The notes beneath the pieces were generated by a model. It saw only the letters and a program-made list of their open reading frames with translations. It was not told the origin of the DNA and made no database searches. From Lamellibrachia columna (taxonomy: Eukaryota; Annelida; Polychaeta; Sabellida; Siboglinidae), in contig OY759267.1 of the NCBI GenBank assembly GCA_963662155.1, positions 14,935,489 through 14,999,488 on the forward strand: a stretch of 64,000 nt of DNA, in the 5' to 3' direction. The translations under genes and the position numbers were made by a program. Positions 26,030 through 37,534 of the stretch are shown here, piece after piece (the first letter of the stretch is position 1; every line of letters begins with the position of its first letter).

Positions 26030-26400
26030 ATCTTCATCTGGGGGCCTATATGGACCTATGTATGTGTACAAGAGTCTGAAATAAAACATTTAAATACTTC
26101 AGTCTTAATGAATGTTATGAATCAACCCAGTTGTTGGCAATTAAAATTCGCAGGTAATTAACTATTTCATGAACATGTATGTAAATTATAAGATAATGAC
26201 ATTGTGTGTTTTACGTTACATCCTTTTTTTTTTATATATTATTGTCTTTGTGGCCTGGGTGAACCTATATATGTATGTGTATATGATCCTGAAATAAAAC
26301 TTTTAAACACTTATTAATCGAACCAGTTGTTCACGTTTAAAATTCACAGGTAAGTAAATATTTCATAAATATGTATGAAAATGTTAAGATAATATATCTG
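26030..26400. repeat. Tandem duplication of about 190 bp, two copies
   Basis: Both copies contain a GGCCT..GAACCTAT.TATGTATGTGTA-like start, a CTGAAATAAAAC polyadenylation-like signal, CCAGTTGTT and AAAATTC.CAGGTAA. They may be 3' ends of a mobile element. Confidence 0.6.
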
Positions 26401-27518
26401 CCTTCATTGTCCTCAGACAAGTACTTCTGCATTTATTTTAATAATTGTTGGTGATTCATTGAAAAATTGCAAATCATTGAAAAATTGCATATTCTGTTAA
26501 GTATAGCAACATTATCCATATCCTGCATAAAACATTAATATTAATAACATTTGTTTTGCCAATTCAATTCAGCGTTGCCAAAGAGTGATGTAAATAAGTC
26601 ATGATTTCGTTCTGGACTGGAGACTCGCTTTCAGTGTGTCACAGATCCGTAAAATTTCACAACCAACAACGATTTTTTAGCCACGGCCGACACAGGCACA
26701 GCCTAACTTCGACCTATATAACAAATCAAATAGTAGCATCAAATATTCTGAGAAGTAATGCGATGTTGCAATACAGTTGAAACTCACCTAAACTGTGAAG
26801 CACACGTCTAGTCAATGTTTTCAGTTTTATTTTGGTCCAATTTCAATCAGAAAAAGACGACTAAGAAAGATAAATTACCGCTTTCAAAGATCCCGTTATA
26901 ACTGACGGAAATGAACAGAAGCAGCCGTCAAAACACGAGGCGAAACAAAACGTGAACGAGATTCCGGTAATCGCCGCAGCGTTAATCTGTACTCGGACTT
27001 TCGTGCACGCGAAACGAACGAAGCAGCGCATTTAGTTGAAGTGCCTACATAAACTGGTTGGTGTGGTTTTTGCCTTATGTAATATAATGTGCCGCTTTCA
27101 CACAAATCTGAAGACACTTTTGTGCATGGGATCAATATTCGAAACAACGAAGCATACCAAGTTGTTAGTAAAGTTGGTTTTAGTGAACTACTCATCAATA
27201 ATCGAAAGACCGAAAGATACGTCAGACGTTTATATTCCCAGTGACCGATATATGATTTTATCAATGACGTATCTAATGTGAGATCAGATCCATAGAGATC
27301 ACAAAACGAGGCAAAATCTGGCGTGAGGCGAAAACTACACCGGTGACTATAAAGATACATCAAACCATTTGATTGTTTTCACTGCTTCAGTTCAGAATGG
27401 AAAACGAAAAGCGGCTGCAGCGCCACTCGTTCGTTTCGTTGATGTCGTAAGTGGCCACACACATAATATATTTTATATATGCACATAACATAACATATAT
27501 GACATACATAGCATATAC
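26401..27518. other. No gene recognised; one possible short exon
   Basis: A plus-strand ATG at 27398 opens 16 codons (MENEKRLQRHSFVSLM) and reaches a GTAAGT donor at 27448. No in-phase downstream partner was found. The 155-codon minus frame at 26896-27363 has no recognisable motif. Confidence 0.25.
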
Positions 27519-28009
<491 letters not shown>

Positions 28010-28145
28010 TGTCCCTTGTCTAGCTTGTTAGCATATTGTACTGCATTGTAGAGGCACAATGTCTGATCGCGTTTTATCATATATGTATGTATGTATGTAT
28101 GTAATAATATGTATGTATGTCGTGTGTGTATGTATTAATCTATGT

Positions 28146-28148
28146 ACG

Positions 28149-28244
<96 letters not shown>

Positions 28245-28245
28245 T
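28146..28245. repeat. (TGCG)n microsatellite
   Basis: About 25 copies of the same tetramer as at 27519, 136 bp beyond the inverted-repeat element. Confidence 0.95.
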
Positions 28246-29112
28246 CTGTCATTTTTCTAACTGTCTATTGAAAAAAAACCGTGTACTACCATTTGTTTTT
28301 CTTACGTGAAATTTGAAAACGAAAAACGAACTTTGCGTGCCTTTTTTATTTTTACGTTACAAATTTGATAACGAAAAAGAAAAAGGAGGCACATACACGG
28401 ACCGTGCTACCACCAAGCGAGAAACAGGTGCGCCATATAGTGAAAACGAGACAATGTACAGTGCTGCCACCTACCCTTAACACAAGTCGATTTCACTGTT
28501 CTACAGGAATGCGTCAGTGTAAAAATAATGATGCCAACTAGTGGCAATTAATTGGGTCTAATCTAAACTGGCCGCCCCATGCAACCATGAATCCGCTGTT
28601 GGACATCACAACTTTGTTCTAACTTAAATTGCATTTTAAACTTATTTTACTGTACGGGAAGAATAAGTGTATTTGATAATTTCATATTTTAGCATTTACA
28701 AAATTTACCTCAACTACCAATAAGCTGAAAATTAGATCGGTAGTCATATTTATAATGTAAATCAATAAGTAATATTACATTCCATTATATGGAATTTATT
28801 GATAATTCAAACCCAGATTGCAACTTTTTTTTGTGTGACTTGAATATATGTAAAACATCCCCATGGAAAAGAAATATAGGTAAAGTTTGGTATATGATAT
28901 GAAGAACGGGAATGACAGCTCCAACATTTGCATACATAATATCCCAAGATTTAAATAGCAAATATTCATGTATTACAGTTTTTAATATTTTAATTGGCAA
29001 GAATGGTGACTTACATACTCGTGAGCAGTTTCCCTCTTCACACACTTAATAAATAGAAACCTTATTACATCAGATTAAATAAGAATAAAACTGTGATGCT
29101 ATGCATGAAATA
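28246..29112. other. No gene recognised
   Basis: AT-rich DNA with no supported exon. Sequence below 29911 may include the XXYLT1 3' UTR, whose end is not determined. Confidence 0.35.
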
Positions 29113-29257
29113 CAGTGGCGTATTTAGGAAGGAGGGGTCAATCGGCCATGGCTCCCTTTGGCAGAATTTTTTTATGTAATCTGTTGCACCACTACATGGT
29201 AAACTGATGGGCGATTAAGATTGGCTTCCCCTTTGCGAGATCATAGATACGCCACTG
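29113..29257. mobile_element. hAT-like MITE with perfect 8-bp TSD
   Basis: Ends CAGTGGCGTATTTAGG and ATAGATACGCCACTG are inverted repeats. Identical octamers ATGAAATA flank the 145-bp element (29105-29112 and 29258-29265), the 8-bp duplication expected of hAT transposition. It lies downstream of the XXYLT1 stop, possibly in its 3' UTR. Confidence 0.9.
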
Positions 29258-29910
29258 ATGAAATACAATGTATGAGTGTATTCTAAAGCATTCCAAACAA
29301 TTTTCCATTTGCACCAAGGCATAAAGTGTAGGAAATGTTCCAAAACTATAACATTTTACATTCATTCATTAAGTGACACATAATAAACATGTTGCAAGAC
29401 AGATAATATCATTGAGAATCACAGAATGCAGTACTTAGAAAAAATCCTGACACGATTATTGGTCTTTACTACAGTGGAGCTTTTACGAGTGTTGTTAATA
29501 ATTAGCTACAGTTGCGGCTGCCTACATGCCCAGTGGTCTGTGCTTAATAGAATCACTTTGGGCCAGAGCAATTTGATTAGTTTAAGTGGCTAATCCACTG
29601 AAGCAGCACATTTTTACCACAGCATGAATATGGATTGAAACCGTCTCAGCCAATATATTTTATTCTACTAAATGGTTGATTCTGTTATTCACCATTGTGT
29701 TAAGTGGAGTCCACTGTATTGCTTAAAACAAGACCATCATCGCAACTTCATACTTCAGGACCTTGTTACATATAATAGTGTAGCTGGAATTGGTATATCA
29801 CCCGTACAGCATTACATTAAGTGCAATTAAAATAGAATGTGCAGTAAAAAACATTTGCATAAACATATACGATGGACATGCATCTTTGGACAGCGAACAA
29901 TGCCTGTGTA

Positions 29911-32900
29911 TCATGGGATTGGTGTGTTGCAGTTGCCATGGTAAATCTTCACATCTGCATCGCATCGATAATACAGATCGAACACTTCCTTGTATCCTTT
30001 ATCTTTCCACCACTGGCACAGCTGTCGGTTCCACTGGCAGGGAAGAACATGGAATAGCTCCTCATATTTCATGCTCAGCAGTGTGAAGAAATCCTGGTCA
30101 CCAAGGTGGCCCTTAAATGTGAACTCATCCGTCAAACGGGTGAGACTCTCTTCATTGAGAAGCGAATTGTAAAGCTTCGATTTGCGCATCCTGTCAAGGT
30201 CGAGCAGAAGAACGCCACTGTTGAACCCTGTCAGGCCATTTGGTGGCGGTTCTCCGACACGACTACCAGGGTGCTTATTACGATATTCCCAGAACGTGTG
30301 TCGATACACAGGCTGCAAGTCACGTCCAATGCCAATGATATTTTTGCTGGTGAACAACTCAAAGCGATCGTAAAGTTTGTGGATGTCATCCATGAATTTG
30401 AGATCAGCGTCCAGCATGATGACCCGATGCATGGATTCTGGCAGGACTCGGTGGATGGCGATGGAAAGGAAGAACAAGGCATGACTGTAGTAGGCACCTT
30501 TCTTAGAACTGAAGTGTTTCTGCATTGGCTTTACGATCTTGTCCAAATCTTTAGCTAACTTGTCCACATTGAGCTTGACTATCTGTAAACACACATGTCA
30601 CAATTAAGTAATTCATTAATTTGTGCCAAATGTTATAAAAAAATCTAACCCTAAATTCAAATAAACGTTCTTAAATGACAACTTTGCAGTAAAACTACAT
30701 GAACAATTCTTGTTTCATTTTTTATGACGACATTCAACAAGTCCAAGACGATACCACTCACCGTTACGACAAACAATTGCTGCGGAAATAATATGTAGAT
30801 GAACATTAATAATTATTTAACAAGAGATTTAACAAGATTGCCATCCCAAACAACAAGTTCCAGATGGCAAGTGGACAAGGAAGCCATTGGCTTATCGAGA
30901 GTCCAACAATTTGATCATAGCCCGCCCTTATCATATATCTGTCAATTCTATTTTTAAACATATTCACACTACTAGCATTAACACAATCATTTGGCAATTT
31001 GTTCCATTCATTTATCACCCTCTGTGAGAAAGAGTACTTTCTCATGTCCAACCTACACTGCTCCTTAACTATAATGCTGCTTTGTGTCCTCTGGTTCTAC
31101 TGCCTTCTTTAAGTTTGAAGAACATATTCCTATCAACATCCTCATAACCGTTCACTATTTTAAACACTTCTATTTGGTCTCCTATTAGTCTCCTGGTCTC
31201 TAGTGTTGTCAAACCACATTGTAATAAGCAGCTTTCATAACTAAGGTCTCTCAATTCTGGAATCATTTTAGTTGCTCTTCGTTGTATTCTTTGTAGCTTG
31301 TCTATGTCCTTCTTACGATACGGCCTCCATGCTTGTATACAATATTCCAAATGTGGTCTAACTATTGCTTTGTACAGGGGTGCAATTAGCTGTTTCTCCT
31401 TATACGTGATAGTTCTCCAAATTAGCCCTAGAATTTGATTTCCTTTCAAAGCAGCAATCCCACATTGCTCTGAAACTTTCATGTCAGCACTAAATGTTAC
31501 ACTTAAGTCCTTTTCTTGTGTGGTTCTACCTAGTACAGCATCCCCATTTTATATTCTTCGTCCATGCTTCCATGTCCTATGTGTATACATTTACACTTCC
31601 CAAAATTGAATAATATTTGCCATTTTTCTGACCATTTCACTAATTTATCTAGATCATCCTGTAAACTTTGTTTATCTGTATCATTGGTAACCTTTCTGAA
31701 TACTTTTGTGTCATCTGCAAATTTGAGTACTTTGCTAGATATGTCATCCTCCAAATCATATATATATATATATATATTAAAAATAGTAGAGCCTAATACT
31801 TATCCCTGTGGTACCCCACTCAGAACAGATTTCCAGTTTGAAAGCTCACCATCTACTATTACTCTCTGTCTTCTGTGTGTAAGCCACTTTTCTATCCAGT
31901 TGATTACATCTTTACCTATACCATGGGCTTTTAGTTTAAGGCACCGTGCTCTGGTCGATTCTATTTTCTTTATTTTTCAACCCAGCTTATTGAAATTTCA
32001 GGACAATGTTAGTGACACATAAACAACATTTTACAAATTAATGACATATTTTTTTGGATTTCAGCTGATTCACCGTGATTGGTACATCTGGACAATGGCT
32101 TGACCAAATTTGTTCTAACTTGGCACATTGATTGACTACATACATATGCAAATTGTGACAGTTGGATTTTTTTGGGGGTTTCAAAAAAATTTATATGATT
32201 TTTTCAATCTTGGTAACATATCGAAAAGCCAAATTTTCTGTTGACAAATAGCCGAGTTCTACCAAACAAGAGATGTCTTGTCGGTCAAAAACATTTTATT
32301 GAGAAAAACAGCTTCAAAGTTTGTAGACATTTCAATACGAAATTTCACATGCAAACAATAGAGGTACAGTACTAAAATTTCACAGTGGGATTCTCCAGTT
32401 CATGCTCTTTCTAATGGTATACAATGGTCATCATTTGGTTGGTTGAAAACATGAATAAAAAAAATTCAGACACAACCACACCATAAATATGTGTCACTCC
32501 ACAATCCCACCGCACCAACACACAAAATAGAGCTGCAGTACCAATATTGCACAGAGAGCTTCTCCAGTTCATGCTCTTGCTAATGGTGTGTAATATTCAT
32601 TATTCAGACGACAGCATCGAGTTCAACACAACCCTGCATGTTGTACAGTATGTCTCGTACAGGCACACAAGGCCGAGGCAATGATCGAGGGCATGTATCT
32701 TCAGTGTGGGTGCACTACACTCGAGACACAGGAGTCCCTTCACATGCGTTGGCATCATGCAGAAATGCACAAACTATGTCTCGATGAGTTGCCGACATTG
32801 TTCAACAACAATCATTTTCTGGTGCATAGGAAAACCCTGCCGATAAATTTTTTTTCGCTTGGTTGCCGAAATGGGGGTTGTCAAGATGGGGGTTGTCGCT

Positions 32901-35900
32901 GTTGAAGTTGATGGCCGAGGAATTCCAGCTCAACAAAGTTTACCTGCAAGCATAATTATTTGTTATTAGTCAGGTACATCTGGTTCACAATATTTACAGT
33001 AAGCATATTCAACTTCATATTGACTATTGTCAACAACATAATAAATAGGGCAAACAAGCTGGGCAACTATCATTGATATCGATAAAAAAACAGGTTCAGG
33101 TTTTTTGTTAGGCCATGCCCATGGCTATAATATATGACAATGGTCCGCAAGCACAAGTCAACAAACACAGGAAATACTGTCAATAACTAATGATAATAAA
33201 ATGTATGTCTTTATTTATTTATACATATTTTTAATATATATGGGTGTGATTATCTGCAAAATCTAAACAAACGATTATACGTCTTTTGTGGCCTCTCGCG
33301 TCTCGGATATTGAACCTGAAATTTTGCCAGATAATCATGAATAATGTGACGCAAACAATGATAACTAATACTTACAGTTATACCCTGATCTGTTGACGAT
33401 GACATCTCAGACTCAACTATACTATCACTGACACTGGTGCTACCACTGGACATCGGCACATCGGAATTCCCGTCGTCTTCACCACCACTTTTCGCCCTCT
33501 TGCCGATCATAGAACGTGCAAAACTCAACTGTTGGGGTCGAGACCTTGGTTTCGTGCTGCTTATATTTCAACTGTCTTCCGGATATATTACGTAAATTAC
33601 TCTAAAGCACATCGAAGCATAGAAAAACAGCAATGGCGTAAGACGGGGAAATTCCTTTGTGATGTAGTAGGCCGCCTGATAATCAATCAGCGTGGCACAC
33701 TTTGGGGTGTGACCAATCGTAGCTGCGCTGACTAGCAAAGGGGGGTCTTCTTCTAGGTCGAAATGGTCAAAATCTACCACAGATATTACAGAACCAGTAC
33801 TACCACAATGCACTGCGAAAGTGAAGCTCTGCATCGATACCAGATATGTTGGGTTGTTTACAAAGATGGCGGCACATGTGGCTTCGAAAAACGTCGTATT
33901 TTACGATCGCAATTACGTAAAGTAATTACTCTAAAACAATGGGCATGCTACAAATGTTCGTTTTTATTGCATTTTACGAATATATTCATATGTATAAAAC
34001 ACACAGATCGAAAGTTAGATAATAATAGTACACCGATATGACAAAACATGAAAATGACCAGAAAAAAATGAAATCAGGAAAAATATAGATTTTTGAGGAG
34101 CGCGCGTTGCCTTTGATGTGGCACTTTATCGAAAGCTTTCTAAAAATCTAAATAGACAACATCCACTGGTGACCCGTCATCTACCTACTTTGTAATTTCT
34201 TCCAAAAAACATAAGAGGTTGGTTAGACAGGACCTTGAGATGTATTTATTAATTTATGTTTTACAAGGAATTCCACCATGTGGTCTCTAATTAATGTTTC
34301 GAGTAATTTACATACAACTGATGTTAAACTCACTGGTCTGTAATTTTCTGGTTTATTCCTCGATCCTTTCTTAAATAGCGCTGTAATGTTTGCTTCTTTC
34401 CATTCTGAAGGAACTATTCCTTCTTCTAATGACCAGTTAAACACTTTTGCTAGTGGTGTACTAATTTGCTCAACAATTTCCTTAAGCAGTTTTGATGGCA
34501 TCCCATCAACTCCAGGTGATTTATTATCTTTCATCTTCTTAATTTTTGTTCTATCATTTCAGGAGTTACAAATAACTGCCCCAAATGTTCTGATTTATTG
34601 CCCTCAAATTTAGTAAATGGAACTGGAAGTGTACTGATATCTTCTGTGGTAAAAACTGAGCTGAAATACTCATTCAGGACCTCTGCCATTTGAAACCCGT
34701 CTGAAATTATGTTTCCACTGTTGTTTTCCAGTGGTCCGACCTTATCTCGAACTTTCTGTTTACTCCTTACATAAGCATAGAAACTCTTGCTGTCATTTTT
34801 TATATTACCTGCCATTTTTTTTTCAAAGGTTCTTTTAGATTTTCTAATTTCAGTTGTAGCTAGGTTAAGTGCCTCTTTGTAGTTTGTATAGTCTTCTACA
34901 TTTCCAGTGTGTTTATATACCCTCCACAGCATCTGTTTGTGAGCAATTTTTCTAATAGCCTCTTTTGACAGGTGTTTCTTCCTGGACCTTTTCCCTTGTT
35001 TTCTTAATGGAACAAATTTCTCAATAATGCCTTCAATCTCATATTTTAAACAAGTCCAGCATTCTGTTGCTGTCTTGTTCTTCAGCAAGTTATTCCAATC
35101 TATATTTGCTAGATATGTTCTGATCTCTTTATATTTGCCTTTGTTGAAGTTCCTCCTCCATTGTTTTTTTATATATAGTCCCTGTTTTTACTTTTATATT
35201 AAAATGGATTTGGTTATGGTCACTTGAACCCAAAGGTTCGTGTACTTTAACATTGTCAACTAATTCATTTTGAGAAGACAAAATTAAATCTAACACATTC
35301 CCACCTCTGGTTGGTTCCAAGACATGTTGAGTAAGGAAACAATCCTGTGTTAGAAGTAGAAACTGATGGTCGTCACCTCCAGCACTCTCTAATGATTCCC
35401 ATTTTATATGGCCATGGTTAAAATCTCCCATTATAACACATTCCCCCTTGCTCACCTCCCTTATCGCCTTTTGTAAATTTACATCTTCCTCTTGTCATAT
35501 GTTAGGACTATGATAAACTACTCCTATTGTTAATGTTGAGTTCCTGGTAACTATGTTACACCAAATTGCTTCCTCACAATCGGCTTCACTTTTCAGTGTT
35601 ATTTCATATGCTTGGTTGGATAGATTCTTTAATATATAAAATTACTCCACCTCCCCTTCTTTCTCGTCTATCCTTCCTAAACATTACATAGCCTGTCAGT
35701 GCTAACTCAGCATCTACTATATCTTTATTTGCCCATGATTCTGTGATGCCTATTACATGACATATGATGTCTTTATGATAATTGATAATTTGATACGAAG
35801 TCTGAGATCAAGCATTATTACTATGTAAAGTCAGATATGGGGTGTTGTCAGATAGTCAGTTGTTTTGCTCACCCGGTAACGACGTTTCATGTTTTTAGTG

Positions 35901-36313
35901 CTCTCTCTCACAATCTTCTCCGCCAGTTCTTGACTTTCAGGGTCGCCGATTATATGTATGGCGAGAGGAACAGACGCATGCTGGAGCAACGAGCTGACTG
36001 TAAGTCGAAACTTATCATGAAACGCTATATTGTTTGCGGCATTCGTAAATGTAATGATCACGTGAATTTCATCATCAGCGTTTGCGTCTATTTGAGTTTG
36101 ACTTTTATCTTGGTTTGGTCGATTGTCTGTGACTGTGTCGACAACGTTCGATTTCGCGTCTCCGTCGCATTTATTACCGTCACAAACATCTTTCGGGTCT
36201 CCCTTATCTTTACCAAAGAAGCTGGTAGATTCTTTTGCTTTGTGTGTGGCAAAAATAAAACAAAGAACCAAAAAAATTAATAAAACTTTGCTTTTGAAGT
36301 TCATGTTTGACAA
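29911..36313 (-). CDS. XXYLT1: Xyloside xylosyltransferase 1 (GT8 family)
   Basis: Two exons, 36313-35873 and 30582-29911, join in phase 0 (donor GTGAGC, acceptor TTTACAG) to give about 370 aa; the human enzyme is 393 aa. A signal-anchor segment (KVLLIFLVLCFIFATHK) follows the start, as expected for an ER type II membrane enzyme. The luminal domain keeps the GT8 DxD site in MLDADLKF, then IIGIGRDLQPVYRHTFW, GFNSGVLLLDLD, GHLGDQDFF and the terminal KIYHGNCNTPIP. In known orthologues the enzyme adds the second xylose to Xyl-Glc-O-serine on EGF repeats of Notch. ATG at 36313 or 36304 are both possible. The intron (5.3 kb) is largely a CR1-like LINE. It is divergent from MIIP, 1.2 kb away start to start. 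Confidence 0.95.
30790..35830 (-). mobile_element. CR1-like LINE in the XXYLT1 intron, split by an insert
   Basis: This is the best copy of this family in the window. The minus strand shows, in order: endonuclease (GITESWANKD near 35750, MGDFNHGHIKWESL, LEPTRGGNVLDLILSSQN, SSDHNQIHFNIKVK to 35180), linker (35088-34531), RT start (KDNKSPGVDGMPSKLLKEI, WKEANITALFKKGSRNKPEN, 34534-34223), palm (FADDTKVFRKV at 31690-31720) and the C-terminal part (31482-30806, ending SFSQRVINEWNKLPNDCVNA). A 2.2-kb insert separates 34104 from 31936. The element is 5'-truncated within the endonuclease, about 40 bp from the XXYLT1 donor. It shares the gene's orientation. Confidence 0.88.
31937..34103. mobile_element. 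Unclassified 2.2-kb insertion inside the CR1-like LINE
   Basis: The LINE codons for VPHQRLLKLKAHG are split here: CTTTTAGTTTAA lies on the left and TTTGATGTGGCACTTTATCG on the right. Insert ends GGCACCGTGCTC and (reverse complement) GGCAACGCGCGCTC are weakly inverted. Inside, a minus-strand frame (33250-33528) encodes a Ser/Asp-rich N-terminal-like peptide (MIGKRAKSGGEDDGN) that reaches a GTAAGT donor near 33374. A plus frame at 32681-32905 is Cys/His-rich. I recognise neither. A DNA transposon is the simplest reading. Confidence 0.45.
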
Positions 36314-36796
36314 TCAACGTGTCAACGTAAACTGTATCGCTACCTATCGGCATATTTCAGTAACACGTTTGACTGTTTTTGTCCGAGAGATGGCGAAACT
36401 GACGCCGACTGATGTAAACTAGTTAAACTTGAAAGCATATCGGTCCAAAAAGTATTGCTTTTGTGTAGTAATGTTAGACTAATTATGTAGAGGAATACAT
36501 GGAAGGCGAATGCACTGTAAGTTTGTTTATGGTGTGTCTGTATGTCAATGCAATATGCTGTTGAAATGTGTTGGCCTGTTATTTAGTGCGGGCGATAATG
36601 CGTCAAAATAACTTAATTTGTAACTTGCTTCGACAAGTTTGGACTTGTCCTTTGGACATTTGATCCCATTCGGTTTGTTTCATCGTAGTTATGTGAAGTC
36701 GAAGCCTGACAATACAGCGGTATGTTGCATGGACGTGAATCTAATACAAACCGTTCCTTCTTTGCATATTTGTAATTTTACTGTATTCCCTTTTGA

Positions 36797-37360
36797 ATTG
36801 AATTGAATTGAATTTTATTCAACATTAATTTTTCAACAACAACGTATATACAAACATACAACACAGTGAATGCAATAAAGATTTATATGATGGCAGCATT
36901 AAGCTGCTATACCCTGTAATACATACTGAAAACCTACATTGAAATGTTGAAGGGAAATGCAAGAAGTGTAATATTTATAAGGCCTTATAAATAGCATTTC
37001 CTATTTCATAATACAGACATGAATTTATAGATAATTTGACAGATGAAATAAATATCATTAATCTAAATAAATTGGACACACGATTAAGATTAGAAAGTAG
37101 TCACACAAAAATTTAATGTAAACTAAAAGAAGACTATAAATTGTATTTATTGACCAATAGTGATCTGTACCTTTTTTTAAAGGCAAAGACATTAGTGCAA
37201 TGTTTAATATTCTTACTTAAACAATTCCATATATTTGCACCTTTCACACTGATACACACAGATTTCAATGTTGTCTTTTTCGCAAAATTTTCACAAAATA
37301 TTAATTTGTTTAATTGAGGTCTGAATTTGTATTTGTTTTGCAAACATTTGCACACCTTGC
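36797..37360 (-). mobile_element. LINE 3'-end fragment with (ATTCA)n tail
   Basis: The minus-strand frame at 37355-37134 reads like the end of L2-type LINE proteins (VKGANIWNCLSKNIKHCTNV, FAFKKRYRSLL). It is followed by a 3' UTR and an ATTCA pentamer tail at 36797-36817. It lies between the XXYLT1 start and the first coding exon of MIIP. Confidence 0.6.
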
Positions 37361-37534
37361 TCCATTTATCACCTCTTATTTTTCAATAGTTTTGTTAATA
37401 GGTTACATGATATGCATCTTGTTGAACATGAGATCATGCAAAGTTACAGTAAGCACAATGCATGTTCTCATTAACACTAACATACACCTACGTGACACAT
37501 GTTCTTGCTTTCAGACAAACAATTCACCAACAGT

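Noticed and set aside
26896..27363. 155-codon minus-strand frame
   Set aside because: No recognisable motif, no splice or promoter support, and plausible by chance at this base composition.
27398..27448. First coding exon MENEKRLQRHSFVSLM with a GTAAGT donor
   Set aside because: No downstream acceptor gives an open continuation that I could find; the one at 27724 runs into a stop after about ten codons.
30106..30558. 150-codon plus-strand frame
   Set aside because: Antisense shadow of XXYLT1 exon 2.
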